Source: Myxococcota bacterium (lineage in GTDB: Bacteria; Myxococcota_A; UBA9160; SMWR01). From it: a stretch of DNA of 64,000 nucleotides. This document shows, in pieces, positions 48,775 to 56,887 of the stretch. A program made the position numbers and the translations under genes. The notes beneath the pieces were generated by a model that made no database searches, had not been told where the DNA came from, and saw only the letters and a list, made by a program, of their open reading frames with translations. The stretch is from positions 62,001 through 126,000 of the forward strand of contig JBCCEW010000003.1 of NCBI GenBank assembly GCA_039030075.1, read 5' to 3'. Every line of letters begins with the position of its first letter. Position 1 is the first letter of the stretch.

Positions 48775-50063
48775 GAAAAAGGATCGACCTCGCCCAAGAC
48801 CTCAATTTGGTCTCGGACGCGGTCGGACGCAATCTTCGCGAGCGATGTCCCCGAGTCGGCGGCCAGTGCCGCCGCCACGCCGATCGCCTGCCCGGTCGCC
48901 AGCGCCGTGCCGATCACACGCAGGGCGCCCAGGGCCTCGTGGCTCGCCGAGAGGCAGCGTCCCGCCATCCCGAGCTGGGGATGGGTCCGGCTCACGAGAG
49001 CGCCGAGCGGGATCGACGCCGGGCCGGTCGGGTACTCGTAGGAAGGACGACGATGGTCGCTCCAGAGCTCGATCGGCCAGGTCGACAGCGCGACTTCGTC
49101 GGGGTGCGCACGGGCCTCGAGGATGTCCTCGCGCTCGATCACCTCGAGCCCGACCACACGTCGGGTCTCGCGGATCCCTACGCGCGCGGGCCAGTCGGCG
49201 ACCGTCGCGTGTGCGAACCCCTTGCGCTCGCGACGCAGGAACGCGACCACCGCTTCGGCCTGGGACTGCGCCGCCCGGTGCAACACGGCGAGATACTCGG
49301 CGTCGAGCGGCGCGTAGGGACGGTCAGCCAGCTGGGGCAGGGTGAGGGTCGCGTAGAGAGAGCCCGGGCGGCCGTCGCCGCGCACGACCAACGATTCGCA
49401 CGCCTCGGGGATCTCGCCGGTGCGCGCCGCTCGTCCGATCGCGGTCGTGATGCGCAGCCGCTCGAAGCCATCGAATCCCGCCGCATCCACGCCGCGCATC
49501 CGGAAGATGAACGAGGGCCGCTGCAGCGCGTCGATCGGCTCCATCACCGTGTCGGCAGACGCGAGCGCTGCGGCTCCCGCTTCGCCGGTCGTGTCGACGA
49601 CGATCCGCGCCCGCCAGGTCGTCGGGCCCTCCGGGCCCTCGAGTTCGAGTTCGGCCTCGTCCGACGAAGACGTGGGCCAGGTCAGCCCGCGCAGCGTCGT
49701 GCCGAGCGCGAGTTCGAGGGGCGCGGCCGCTTCGCAGGCGCGTCGCGCGAGCGCGGCGAAGGCTGGCGGCTGGATCGGCAGGTAGTGCACGCGCCCGGCG
49801 GGCTCGGGTGCGGTGGCCCCGCGCGCGCGGACCAGCGCCTCGGCGAACTGGGACGGGAAGCCGGGGTGGGCGGGCTGGGGATGGTCGAGGTTGGGCAGGT
49901 AGAGACCGCAGATCGTGTGCACCAACGCCTGACTGGCATTGCCGCCGAGGGCCGCGTCGCGCTCGACGAGCAGGGTGCGCGCACCGCTGGTCGCGGCGGC
50001 GAGAGCGGCCGCGATCCCGGCCGGTCCACCGCCGATCACCGCGACGTCGCTCTGCGAACTCAA
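48771..50063 (-). CDS. FAD-dependent oxidoreductase (FAD_oxidored type)
   Basis: 430 residues. Dinucleotide fold 'VAVIGGGPAGIAAALAAATSGARTLLVERDAALGGNASQALVHTI', with the G-G-N-A-S motif typical of the PF12831-type FAD-dependent dehydrogenases, and a C-terminal FAD motif 'MAGRCLSASHEALGALRVIGTALATGQAIGVAAALAA'. It sits between ligase and acyltransferase with four-base overlaps. In a carrier-protein pathway it could desaturate or oxidise the bound acyl group, but homologs cover many reactions, so the substrate is open. Confidence 0.75.
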   Translation of the reverse strand: MSSQSDVAVIGGGPAGIAAALAAATSGARTLLVERDAALGGNASQALVHTICGLYLPNLDHPQPAHPGFPSQFAEALVRARGATAPEPAGRVHYLPIQPPAFAALARRACEAAAPLELALGTTLRGLTWPTSSSDEAELELEGPEGPTTWRARIVVDTTGEAGAAALASADTVMEPIDALQRPSFIFRMRGVDAAGFDGFERLRITTAIGRAARTGEIPEACESLVVRGDGRPGSLYATLTLPQLADRPYAPLDAEYLAVLHRAAQSQAEAVVAFLRRERKGFAHATVADWPARVGIRETRRVVGLEVIEREDILEARAHPDEVALSTWPIELWSDHRRPSYEYPTGPASIPLGALVSRTHPQLGMAGRCLSASHEALGALRVIGTALATGQAIGVAAALAADSGTSLAKIASDRVRDQIEVLGEVDPFS

Positions 50064-51412
50064 CCGAGGAGGTCCTGTTCGAGCTGGCCGCGGAAGATGC
50101 CGAGATCGTCGTCCGTCCAGGCGTCGCGCTGGTAGACGTGGGTGGCGCCCAGCTGACCGCCGCGCAACGCGAACACGAGGCCGCTCCCGGGCGACGCCGG
50201 CACCGAGGGAACGCCGTAGCCGTCGTGCACCGGCGCGCCGAAGAAACGATCGAGTCCGGGGCAGAACTCCCCGGTATAGGCGAAGAAGAACGAGCAGAGC
50301 TCTCCGCGTAGCGCGCGGCGCGCCATGCTGCCGTAGATGCGGCTCGGCGCGAAGCGCGCGAAGTCCATCGCGGCGACCCCGTTCTCGATCTGGTGGGTGC
50401 GGATCGCACGGCGCCGCTGTTCCTTGAGTGCCTGCAGGAGGGCCTCGAGGTCACCTGCGAGCTTCGACTCGACCTGGAACCAGAGCAGCGAGACCCGGGT
50501 GCGAAAGATGCCTCCCTCGCCGCCCTTCGGACGCAGGTTGACCGGCAGCGGCACCACGTAACTCTCGCTCGGCGTACCGCGCTTCTCGAGCACCGCGTGG
50601 TGCGCGCGGATGGCCGCGGCGAGATAGAAGATCATCGGCGTCAAGAAGCCCGCGAGCTGACTCGCGCGTCCAGTGATGCTCTCGCTCTGGGACGCGTCGT
50701 AGCGGCTGCGCGCTACCACGAGATCCTGCCGGGCGCCGCACTCGGGGCCTGCGATCGAACGCACGCGGAGCTTCCCGAGGTTGGACATCCAGTTCTGCCA
50801 GGACATCGCCATCGCACCGCGCTCGCGCTGCGTCGCCGGCAGGGCGACGTCCGGGGGCGCGTCGGGTGCGTCCGCCGCGGGCACCGCCGCAGCACTGGTT
50901 CCGCCGTACACGGCCTCCAGGAACTCGACGAAGCGCTCGCTGCCCCAGCCGTCGAGGAGCATGTGGAGCCAGGTGATCACCAGATCCGTGGCGCCGTCGT
51001 CGTAGCGCAGCGCGTCCACGTGAAAGAGGCCCCCGACCTTTTCCGAGTGGAGACTGTTGAGCCGCTTCGTCACCTGCGCGGGAACCGAGACGGCGTCGGG
51101 AGCGGGCGCGGGGCCGCTCATCCGGTGCACGCTGAACTCGGGTCCGGGCGCGCGCGCAGCGAGATCGAGGCGGTACTCGGCGGCACCCGTCCCCAGGAGA
51201 CCCGGGCGGCGGATCGGCGCCGTCACGATCGGGTTCGCGCGCACCACGTCGGCCAGCACCCGCTCGAAGCCGGCGTCGTCGAAGCCGGACCCCAGCCGCA
51301 ACACGATCTGGGACAGGTGGCTCGCCCGATTGCGTCGCCGGGTCTCGGCGTTGAAAGCGAGTAGAAAGGCATCGGCCCCGGTCAGGGGCAGCCGCTCAAC
51401 CGCCGGAGGCAT
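50060..51412 (-). CDS. Condensation-domain-like HxxxDG acyltransferase
   Basis: 450 residues with the chloramphenicol-acetyltransferase/condensation fold. The catalytic motif is 'TWLHMLLDGWG' (H-x-x-x-D-G) near residue 150; the second half contains 'VVPLPVNLRPKGGEGGIFRTRVSLLWF' with the structural N-L-R pattern of PapA5/WES-type acyltransferases and the bridging region near 'FFFAYTGEFCPGLDRFFGAPV'. It is a free-standing enzyme, not part of an NRPS. Next to a stand-alone ACP, it most likely transfers the ACP-bound acyl group to an alcohol or amine, perhaps on the polyene lipid. Overlaps the ACP gene by 17 bases. Confidence 0.75.
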   Translation of the reverse strand: MPPAVERLPLTGADAFLLAFNAETRRRNRASHLSQIVLRLGSGFDDAGFERVLADVVRANPIVTAPIRRPGLLGTGAAEYRLDLAARAPGPEFSVHRMSGPAPAPDAVSVPAQVTKRLNSLHSEKVGGLFHVDALRYDDGATDLVITWLHMLLDGWGSERFVEFLEAVYGGTSAAAVPAADAPDAPPDVALPATQRERGAMAMSWQNWMSNLGKLRVRSIAGPECGARQDLVVARSRYDASQSESITGRASQLAGFLTPMIFYLAAAIRAHHAVLEKRGTPSESYVVPLPVNLRPKGGEGGIFRTRVSLLWFQVESKLAGDLEALLQALKEQRRRAIRTHQIENGVAAMDFARFAPSRIYGSMARRALRGELCSFFFAYTGEFCPGLDRFFGAPVHDGYGVPSVPASPGSGLVFALRGGQLGATHVYQRDAWTDDDLGIFRGQLEQDLLG

Positions 51413-51656
51413 GCGCGTGAATGCAGGCGGCCAGCGTCTCTGCGGTCTCGAGGTTCTCGGGCGTCAGCAGGCTCTCGTCGGTCCACACGCCGGTGGCCTC
51501 TTCGATCGCCAGCATCAGCTGGGTCACGGCCAGCGAGTCGAGCCCCGATTCGACCAGGTTCGACGTGGGCGTGAAGCCTTCGCTCGACTGGAGGAGCTCG
51601 TCCCGCAAGATGCGATGGATCAACTCGGTCAGCGTTTCCGGGGTCCAGCCTTCCAT
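51396..51656 (-). CDS. Second acyl/peptidyl carrier protein
   Basis: 86 residues from the ATG at 51656 (an upstream in-frame ATG at 51725 adds a Pro/His-rich tail). Phosphopantetheine Ser is S41 in 'VESGLDSLAVTQLMLAIEEATG'. The surroundings (L-D-S-L-A-V-T) are more like NRPS/secondary-metabolite carrier proteins than the ACP at 42403. It is the first gene of a four-gene minus-strand operon (ACP, acyltransferase, flavoprotein, ligase) and is divergent from the halogenase-like gene at 51770, 113 bases away. Confidence 0.85.
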   Translation of the reverse strand: MEGWTPETLTELIHRILRDELLQSSEGFTPTSNLVESGLDSLAVTQLMLAIEEATGVWTDESLLTPENLETAETLAACIHAHASGG

Positions 51657-51756
51657 GGGGGGGCCATGTTTTCGCAGCTCGCTGTGCCCAGCAAGCGCTG
51701 GCGCGCGCGGTGCGTGCGGCCCCATGCCGCCGACTGGACCGAGAGAGGCCCCTGGC
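51657..51756. promoter_or_regulatory. Divergent control region of the second carrier-protein module
   Basis: About 100 bases between the ACP operon and the halogenase-like gene. A 14-base inverted repeat (CCAGC-N4-GCTGG) is present. A promoter for the ACP operon is not evident; that for the right-hand gene is described at 51757. Confidence 0.3.
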
Positions 51757-51762
51757 TATTCT
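51757..51762 (+). promoter_or_regulatory. -10 element (TATTCT), leaderless arrangement
   Basis: TATTCT ends seven bases before the ATG at 51770. A -35-like TGGACC at 51735-51740 is 16 bases upstream, giving a usable promoter with its start at or next to the ATG. No Shine-Dalgarno is present. Confidence 0.5.
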
Positions 51763-51769
51763 GGCTCGA

Positions 51770-52996
51770 ATGGACCTTCACGTCGCGATCCTGGGCGGTG
51801 GCCCCGCGGGCGCATCTCTCGCCACCTACCTCGCACGCCAGGGCGTCTCCGCGACGGTCTTCGATGGGGGCGAGCGCCCGCCGCTGATCGTCGGCGAATC
51901 CCTCGTCCCGGCCGTGATCCCGTTCCTGAAGCGCCTCGGAATCGAGGACGAGGTCAAGGAGTACGGGCTCTACAAGCCCGGCGCCATCTTCCGCTTCGCC
52001 GAGGATCGGCTGCTCGACTTCCGGTTCGGCGAGGTGCGCGGCGCCGAGACGCTCTACGCCTACAACGTCCCCCGCGACCGCTTGGACGCGTCGATTCGGG
52101 GGGCCGCCGAGCGCGCGGGTGCGCGCCTCGTGCCCGAGCACGCGAAGCTCGAGCGGGACGGAGATCGGGTCCGGCTGAGTGCCAAGAGTTTGGCCGCCGG
52201 CGGGTTCCGCGCGCAGCCCGATTGGATCATCGACGCCAGCGGCCGCGCCCGGGTTCTGGCGCGCCTGCTGGACCTGCCGACCGAAGAGGGCGACCGACGC
52301 GACGCGGCGCTCCACGCCCATTTCGAAGGAGTCACGCTGATCGACGAGAACGTCATCCACACCGATCGCCTCGATCACGGCTGGAGCTGGCGCATCCCGC
52401 TGCCCGGCCGCGTCTCGGTGGGCCTGGTGATGGACAAGCACGTGCTCCGCGAGTTCGGTGACACGGCCGAAGAGCAGTTCGAAGCCGTGCTGCGCCACGA
52501 CCCGCTGCTCAACGACTGGGGCGCCACGGCGAAGCGCATCACGCCCGTGATGCGTTACACGAACTACCAGCTGCAGACCCAGCAGGTCTTCGGTCCGGGC
52601 TGGGCGCTGGTGGGCGACGCGTTCGGCTTCGTCGACCCGGTCTTCTCGAGCGGCCTCCTGATCGGCCTCGACGGCGCCTACACGCTCTCGCGCGCGCTGC
52701 TCAGCAAGCGCAAGGACGCACTCGCGCGCTACGAAGCCCACGTGCGCAAACAGCTCACGAACTGGCACCGCGTCGTCCGCTACTTCTACGACGGTCGGCT
52801 GTTCACGCTCTTCCAGATCGGCGACGATCTCAGCGACCGCTGGTTCTCGAAGCCGATGAACTTCCACTTCCGCAAGCACATGCCGCGGGTCATCACCGGA
52901 GAGGCGACGACCCACCCCTACAGCATGGGCCTGCTCGACTTCATGGTGAACAACGCGCTGCTCGACCGGGACCCCGCCGAGTTCGCGGTGCGGTAG
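51770..52996 (+). CDS. Flavin-dependent halogenase-family enzyme with WxWxIP signature
   Basis: 408 residues. FAD motif 'VAILGGGPAGASLATYLARQG', 'VGESLVPAVIPFL' (41-53), K69 in 'LYKPGAIFRF' in the catalytic-lysine position, W205-S-W207-R-I-P210, the halogenase fingerprint that keeps monooxygenation off, and 'LVGDAFGFVDPVFSSGLLIGLDGA' as the second flavin motif. It is shorter than tryptophan halogenases and about the size of PltA/HalB-type enzymes, which act on carrier-bound substrates; the ACP gene just across the promoter fits that. Related reductases without halogenation activity share parts of this pattern, so the reaction is not certain. Confidence 0.75.
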   Translation: MDLHVAILGGGPAGASLATYLARQGVSATVFDGGERPPLIVGESLVPAVIPFLKRLGIEDEVKEYGLYKPGAIFRFAEDRLLDFRFGEVRGAETLYAYNVPRDRLDASIRGAAERAGARLVPEHAKLERDGDRVRLSAKSLAAGGFRAQPDWIIDASGRARVLARLLDLPTEEGDRRDAALHAHFEGVTLIDENVIHTDRLDHGWSWRIPLPGRVSVGLVMDKHVLREFGDTAEEQFEAVLRHDPLLNDWGATAKRITPVMRYTNYQLQTQQVFGPGWALVGDAFGFVDPVFSSGLLIGLDGAYTLSRALLSKRKDALARYEAHVRKQLTNWHRVVRYFYDGRLFTLFQIGDDLSDRWFSKPMNFHFRKHMPRVITGEATTHPYSMGLLDFMVNNALLDRDPAEFAVR

Positions 52997-53002
52997 GCGC
53001 GC

Positions 53003-54532
53003 ATGCGCTTTCATGAAGAGGCCCGCCGGGACACCTACGACGCCGTCGTCGTGGGCAGCGGCATCGGTGGCCTGACCGCGGGTGCCCTGCTCGCACAGCA
53101 GGGCCAGCGCGTCCTCGTGGTCGAGCGTCACGACCGGCCCGGCGGCTACGCCCACGCCTTCCGGCGCCGCGGCTACCGCTTCGATTCGGCGGTCCACCTG
53201 GTGAGCGGCTGTGAACCCGTGGCCTTCGAGGGCGGCGGCTTGCTCCATCGGATCCTCGAACGCCTCGAGGTGCGCGATCGCTGCGACTTCGTGCGCGTGG
53301 ATCCCTGCTACCGGGTGGAGTGGCCCGGGTTCGGGCTCGACGCGCCGTGTGATCTCACCGGCTTCGCCGAGGCGCACATCGCGCGCTTCCCGAAGCAGGC
53401 GAAGGGGATCCGCGGCTTCCTCGAGGACTGCCTCGCGATCGCCGGGGAGGCGCGTCGCGTCGAAGAGGACGCGGGGCAGGGCTCGCTCGCGCGGCCCGAG
53501 CGCTACCCGCTGCTCTTGCGCTACCGGCGCGCGACGCTGGCCCAGGTGCTCGAAGACCGCGTCGACGACGCGGATGCGCGGGCCGCCCTGGCCGCGCTCT
53601 GGCCCTATCTCGGCCTGCCGCCTTCGCGCGTCTCCTTCCTCTACTTCGCGACCATGCTGATGAGCTACGTCGCCGACGGCGCCTACTACTGCCGCGGCAG
53701 CTTCCAGTCGCTGGCCGATGCCCTGGTGCACGCCATCGAGAGCCGCGACGGCGAAGTCCTGCTGCGGGCTCCGGTACGCCGGATTCAGGTGGAAAGCGGA
53801 CGCGCCGTGGGCGTGGTGCTCGAGAACGGTCAGCGGATCGCCGCTCCCGTCGTGGTATCGAACGCCGACGCGCGCCAGACCGTGGATGAACTCTGCGGCG
53901 CCGAGCACTTTCCCGAGCGCTACCGACGGCGCCTCGACCAGGCCCGCGTCTCGACCTCGGCGTTCGTCGTCTACGCCTCGACGTCCACCGACCTCGCCGC
54001 ACAGGGTCTCGCCTACGAGACCTTCTGCTTCGCGGGGCCGGACCACGAAGACGCCTACCGACGGGGGACCGAGGGCCACCCCAGCTGGATCTCGCTGACC
54101 GCCCCGAGCGTGGTCGACCCCGAGATCGCGTCGGCGAACGAGCATCCGCTCGTCCTGACCGCACTGGTCTCGGGGCGAAGTGCCCGCCCCTGGTCCGAAC
54201 TCAAGGAGACGTTGCAGGACCATCTCCTCGACCTCGCCGAGACGCGCCTGCCCGGCCTGCGCGCCTCGCTCCGCTATGCCGAGGCCGCGACGCCGCGCAC
54301 GATGGAGCGTTACACGCGCAACACCGACGGTGCGATCTACGGGTTCGACGTCACGCCGAACCAGGTAGGGCCGGGCCGCCTCGACACCCAGACGCCCTTG
54401 CCCGGTCTCTTCCTCGCCGGCCACTGGACGCGTCCGGGCGGAGGCGTCGCGGGCGTGGTGCGCTCGGGGCTGCGCGCGGCCGCCCGAGTGCTCGAGCGCA
54501 GCGACGAAGCGAGCCTGCTCGAAGCGCCCTGA
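53003..54532 (+). CDS. CrtI/CrtISO-like FAD-dependent oxidoreductase
   Basis: 509 residues. N-terminal FAD motif 'AVVVGSGIGGLTAGALLAQQGQRVLVVERHDRPGGYAHAF' and C-terminal 'LPGLFLAGHWTRPGGGVAGVVRSGLRAA' mark the phytoene desaturase/carotenoid isomerase/retinol saturase group. No carotenoid genes (phytoene synthase, GGPP synthase) are in the window, so a desaturation, saturation or isomerisation of the aryl polyene is more likely than carotenoid work. It follows the halogenase-like gene by six bases and is surely in the same operon. Confidence 0.8.
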   Translation: MRFHEEARRDTYDAVVVGSGIGGLTAGALLAQQGQRVLVVERHDRPGGYAHAFRRRGYRFDSAVHLVSGCEPVAFEGGGLLHRILERLEVRDRCDFVRVDPCYRVEWPGFGLDAPCDLTGFAEAHIARFPKQAKGIRGFLEDCLAIAGEARRVEEDAGQGSLARPERYPLLLRYRRATLAQVLEDRVDDADARAALAALWPYLGLPPSRVSFLYFATMLMSYVADGAYYCRGSFQSLADALVHAIESRDGEVLLRAPVRRIQVESGRAVGVVLENGQRIAAPVVVSNADARQTVDELCGAEHFPERYRRRLDQARVSTSAFVVYASTSTDLAAQGLAYETFCFAGPDHEDAYRRGTEGHPSWISLTAPSVVDPEIASANEHPLVLTALVSGRSARPWSELKETLQDHLLDLAETRLPGLRASLRYAEAATPRTMERYTRNTDGAIYGFDVTPNQVGPGRLDTQTPLPGLFLAGHWTRPGGGVAGVVRSGLRAAARVLERSDEASLLEAP

Positions 54533-54575
54533 GTCCTGCCAGCCAGACTCCGCTCTACCCAGACTCCCCGCGGCC

Positions 54576-55151
54576 CTAGCGCGCCGCGGTGGCGCGGGCG
54601 TCGCCTTCGCGCAGCAGGATCTGCTGATTCGCGTCGAGCGCTTCGACGACCTGGCGTTCACCCGAGGGCCAACGCACCTCGAGGCGCTCGATCGTCTCGA
54701 CGGCGCCGAGGCCGAAATGGAGCACGCGCGACGAGCTCGAGAGGAACCCCGCCCCGGCAGAGACCTGACGCAGCTGGCGGCGCCCGTCGGTCTCGACGAC
54801 GACTTCGGCCCCGATCGCATCGCGGTTGCTCCGCGTTCCCTCCAGGCGCACCTGGAGCCAGTTTCCGGTCTCGCCCTTGCCCATCAACAGCACCGCGGGC
54901 TTGTCGAGATTCTGGATCGCGAGATCGAGCCGCCCGTCGCGATCGAAGTCGGCCACCGCGACCCCGCGTCCATCCTCGATGCGGCCGGCGTGGGTGAGGT
55001 GTCCGACCTCTTCGAAGCTGCCATCGCCGCGGTTCCAGTAGAGCGCGTTGCGCTCCCGGCCGTTCAGCGACGCTTCGCCGACGTCGGTGGGATCCCCCTC
55101 GCCTCCCCAGGTGTTGGAACGTCGACCGACGTTCTCGATCACGAGGTCCAT
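54576..55151 (-). CDS. CRTAC1-type protein, C-terminal part with UnbV/ASPIC domain (after an in-frame TGA)
   Basis: 191 residues beginning at the ATG directly after the TGA that ends the gene at 55152, in the same reading frame. It continues the FG-GAP repeat ('RGVAVADFDRDGRLDLAIQNLDKPAVLL') and then carries the UnbV/ASPIC domain ('GNWLQVRLEGTRSNRDAIGAEVVVETDGRRQLRQVSAGAGFLSSSS ... FGLGAVETIERLEVRWPSGERQVV'). FG-GAP plus ASPIC normally form one CRTAC1-family polypeptide, so this is the broken-off end of the gene. It could be made by reinitiation (TGAATG), but has no signal peptide of its own. Confidence 0.75.
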   Translation of the reverse strand: MDLVIENVGRRSNTWGGEGDPTDVGEASLNGRERNALYWNRGDGSFEEVGHLTHAGRIEDGRGVAVADFDRDGRLDLAIQNLDKPAVLLMGKGETGNWLQVRLEGTRSNRDAIGAEVVVETDGRRQLRQVSAGAGFLSSSSRVLHFGLGAVETIERLEVRWPSGERQVVEALDANQQILLREGDARATAAR

Positions 55152-56714
55152 TCAGAGGTCGTCTTCGAGCGCACCGGTGATGAAGCCGTTGAGGGCGTAG
55201 AGATCGAGGTGCCCGTCGTTGTCGAAGTCGAGCCAGACCGTCGCCCAGGACCAGCCGTGGGCGTCGACGCCCTTCTCGCGGGCGATCTCGCGGAAGGTGC
55301 CATCGCCCTGGTTCTCGTAGAAGCGGTTGCCGCGGAACCAGGCGCGCACGTATTCGCGGACGTAGGGGCGAAACATCCAGTCGACGAAGCCCGGCACCTT
55401 GCGGATCTTGAAGTCGGGCGCCTCGAGCACCCAGCCGGCGTTCGAGGACATCCCGCCGACGAAGAGGTCGAGGTCGCCGTCTCCGTCGTAGTCGCCCCAG
55501 TCGGCGCCCATGCTCGCGACCGGCCGATCGAGCCCGACGTCGTCGCTGACCTCGGAGAAGCGCCCCGCGCCGTCGTTCTGATACAGCACGTCGAAGCCGA
55601 AGTCGTTGCCGACGAAGAGGTCGACGTCGCCGTCCCCGTCGTAGTCGGCCGCGACCGGCGTCAGCGACCAGCCGCGATTGCCGAGCCCCGCCTCTTCGGT
55701 GACGTCGCGAAAGCGCAGCCCGCCCTCGTTGCGATAGAGCTGGTCGGCGTGGGCGTTCTTCGACCAGGGCGGGTTCGGCGCCTCGCGGAACTCGTCCTCG
55801 TGGTTCGCGAGGTAGAGGTCCAGGCGGCCGTCGCCATCGAAGTCGGCGACGGTCGCGCTGATGGTCCGCTCGCTGGTCTCGAGACCGGAGTCGGTCACGG
55901 CGCGGAAGCCCTCCGCACTGCCGCGCAGGAGCAGGGGCTGGCCGAACTCGGCCCCGACGAAGAGATCGACGTAGCCGTCGTTGTCGAAGTCCGCCGGCAC
56001 CACGACGTTCCAGATGCGTGAGCCGTTGGAGGGAAGCGCCTTCCCGAGGCCCAGGTCTTCGGACGCGTAGCGGAAGCGCCCTTCCTCGTTCGCGTAGACC
56101 TCGATGCGTTCTCCGGTGGCGAGGATCAGATCGTCCCAGCCGTCACCGTCGAGATCCGTGGCCGCGATCCCCGAACCATAGACGTAGCGGCGCGGCTGCC
56201 CCTGGAGGTCGCGCTTGTCCTTCCCCTCGTGGCGAAACCACAGACCGCGCAGCGGCGTTTCGTCGAAGAAGTGGGCGCTGGGCGCCGGGACGACGACGTA
56301 GGGATCGGAGAGATCCCGAGCGATCCGCCAGCCGTCGGGCCCCCGAGCGAGCTCGAAGCGCTTCTCCTGGCGCACGCTCCGGGGCTTGCCGTCGGCGTCG
56401 ACGCCTTCGACCCGCAGGCGCACGCGGGCGGTCACGGGCTGGGCTTCGAGGTCGACGGACTCGATGTAGCCGTTGCCCCGCTCGATCTGCCCGAAGGTCG
56501 CGAGCAGCGCGAGACTCGGGGCGGCCGCCTCGGCGTCGGTGAAGCTGGCTTGCAGCTCCGCCGGGTCCATCGTCTCGTAGCTCTCGGGGTAGGTGTGGTG
56601 CAGCAGCGCGTGGATCGGATCGATCACCTCGCTGCGGGTGTCGGCCCAGTGGCCGGGAGTGGCACAGGCGACCCCGATCGAGAGCAGGGGCAGGAGCAAC
56701 CAGATGCGACGCAC
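55152..56714 (-). CDS. CRTAC1-type FG-GAP/VCBS lipoprotein, N-terminal part
   Basis: 520 residues from the GTG at 56714. Lipoprotein signal 'IWLLLPLLSIGVACATPG' with the lipidated Cys near residue 17. An alpha/beta domain covers about residues 20-170, then about seven FG-GAP/VCBS repeats with calcium-binding D-x-D-x-D-G loops (ATDLDGDGWDDLI, ADFDNDGYVDLFV, ADFDGDGRLDLYL, ADYDGDGDVDLFV, GDYDGDGDLDLFV, LDFDNDGHLDLYA), predicting a surface beta-propeller. It ends 'GALEDDL' followed by TGA, and the normal C-terminal domain continues in frame beyond it. TGA may be a TGG-to-TGA change. Promoter-like TACCTT lies seven bases before the start. Confidence 0.8.
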   Translation of the reverse strand: MRRIWLLLPLLSIGVACATPGHWADTRSEVIDPIHALLHHTYPESYETMDPAELQASFTDAEAAAPSLALLATFGQIERGNGYIESVDLEAQPVTARVRLRVEGVDADGKPRSVRQEKRFELARGPDGWRIARDLSDPYVVVPAPSAHFFDETPLRGLWFRHEGKDKRDLQGQPRRYVYGSGIAATDLDGDGWDDLILATGERIEVYANEEGRFRYASEDLGLGKALPSNGSRIWNVVVPADFDNDGYVDLFVGAEFGQPLLLRGSAEGFRAVTDSGLETSERTISATVADFDGDGRLDLYLANHEDEFREAPNPPWSKNAHADQLYRNEGGLRFRDVTEEAGLGNRGWSLTPVAADYDGDGDVDLFVGNDFGFDVLYQNDGAGRFSEVSDDVGLDRPVASMGADWGDYDGDGDLDLFVGGMSSNAGWVLEAPDFKIRKVPGFVDWMFRPYVREYVRAWFRGNRFYENQGDGTFREIAREKGVDAHGWSWATVWLDFDNDGHLDLYALNGFITGALEDDL

Positions 56715-56721
56715 GGCGCGG

Positions 56722-56727
56722 AAGGTA
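56722..56727 (-). promoter_or_regulatory. Probable -10 element (TACCTT), leaderless arrangement
   Basis: A TANNNT hexamer on the minus strand seven bases before the GTG at 56714; supports that GTG as the start. Confidence 0.35.
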
Positions 56728-56887
56728 CCACCCCCACCGTCGGAGGGGATCGGGTTTCGCCCTCGGGGTGTGGCTGATACGCTGCGCACGTGCCAGCCGC
56801 CGCGCGCGCGCCGGTTGGAGATGGCCCGGGTGATGGGCCCGGGCCGAGCCCTTCGACCACCGACCCCACCGAGTGAGAGGAATTCTG
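56728..56887. promoter_or_regulatory. Divergent control region before the lipoprotein/lyase operon
   Basis: 160 bases. It holds the Shine-Dalgarno GAGAGG (56875-56880) for the gene at 56888 and a G+C-rich direct/inverted repeat around GGCCCGGGTGATGGGCCCGG (56824-56846 region). TGATAC near 56774 could be a -10, but I see no matching -35. Confidence 0.3.

Noticed and set aside
50060-51656. A nonribosomal peptide synthetase, because of the condensation-like protein and carrier protein
   Set aside because: There is no amino-acid adenylation-condensation-carrier multidomain protein; the pieces are free-standing and the acyltransferase resembles PapA/WES types.
53003-54532. A carotenoid biosynthesis cluster, because of the CrtI-like protein
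   Set aside because: No phytoene synthase, prenyl synthase or cyclase is present; the protein sits in a pigment locus of a different kind.
54543-54567. A 9-base direct repeat (CCAGACTCC twice)
   Set aside because: Two short copies in a convergent gap, with no further copies seen; no evidence of function.
55152-55154. The in-frame TGA as a selenocysteine codon
   Set aside because: I see no stem-loop resembling a SECIS element just downstream, the family has no catalytic Sec, and Trp is the simpler ancestral residue.
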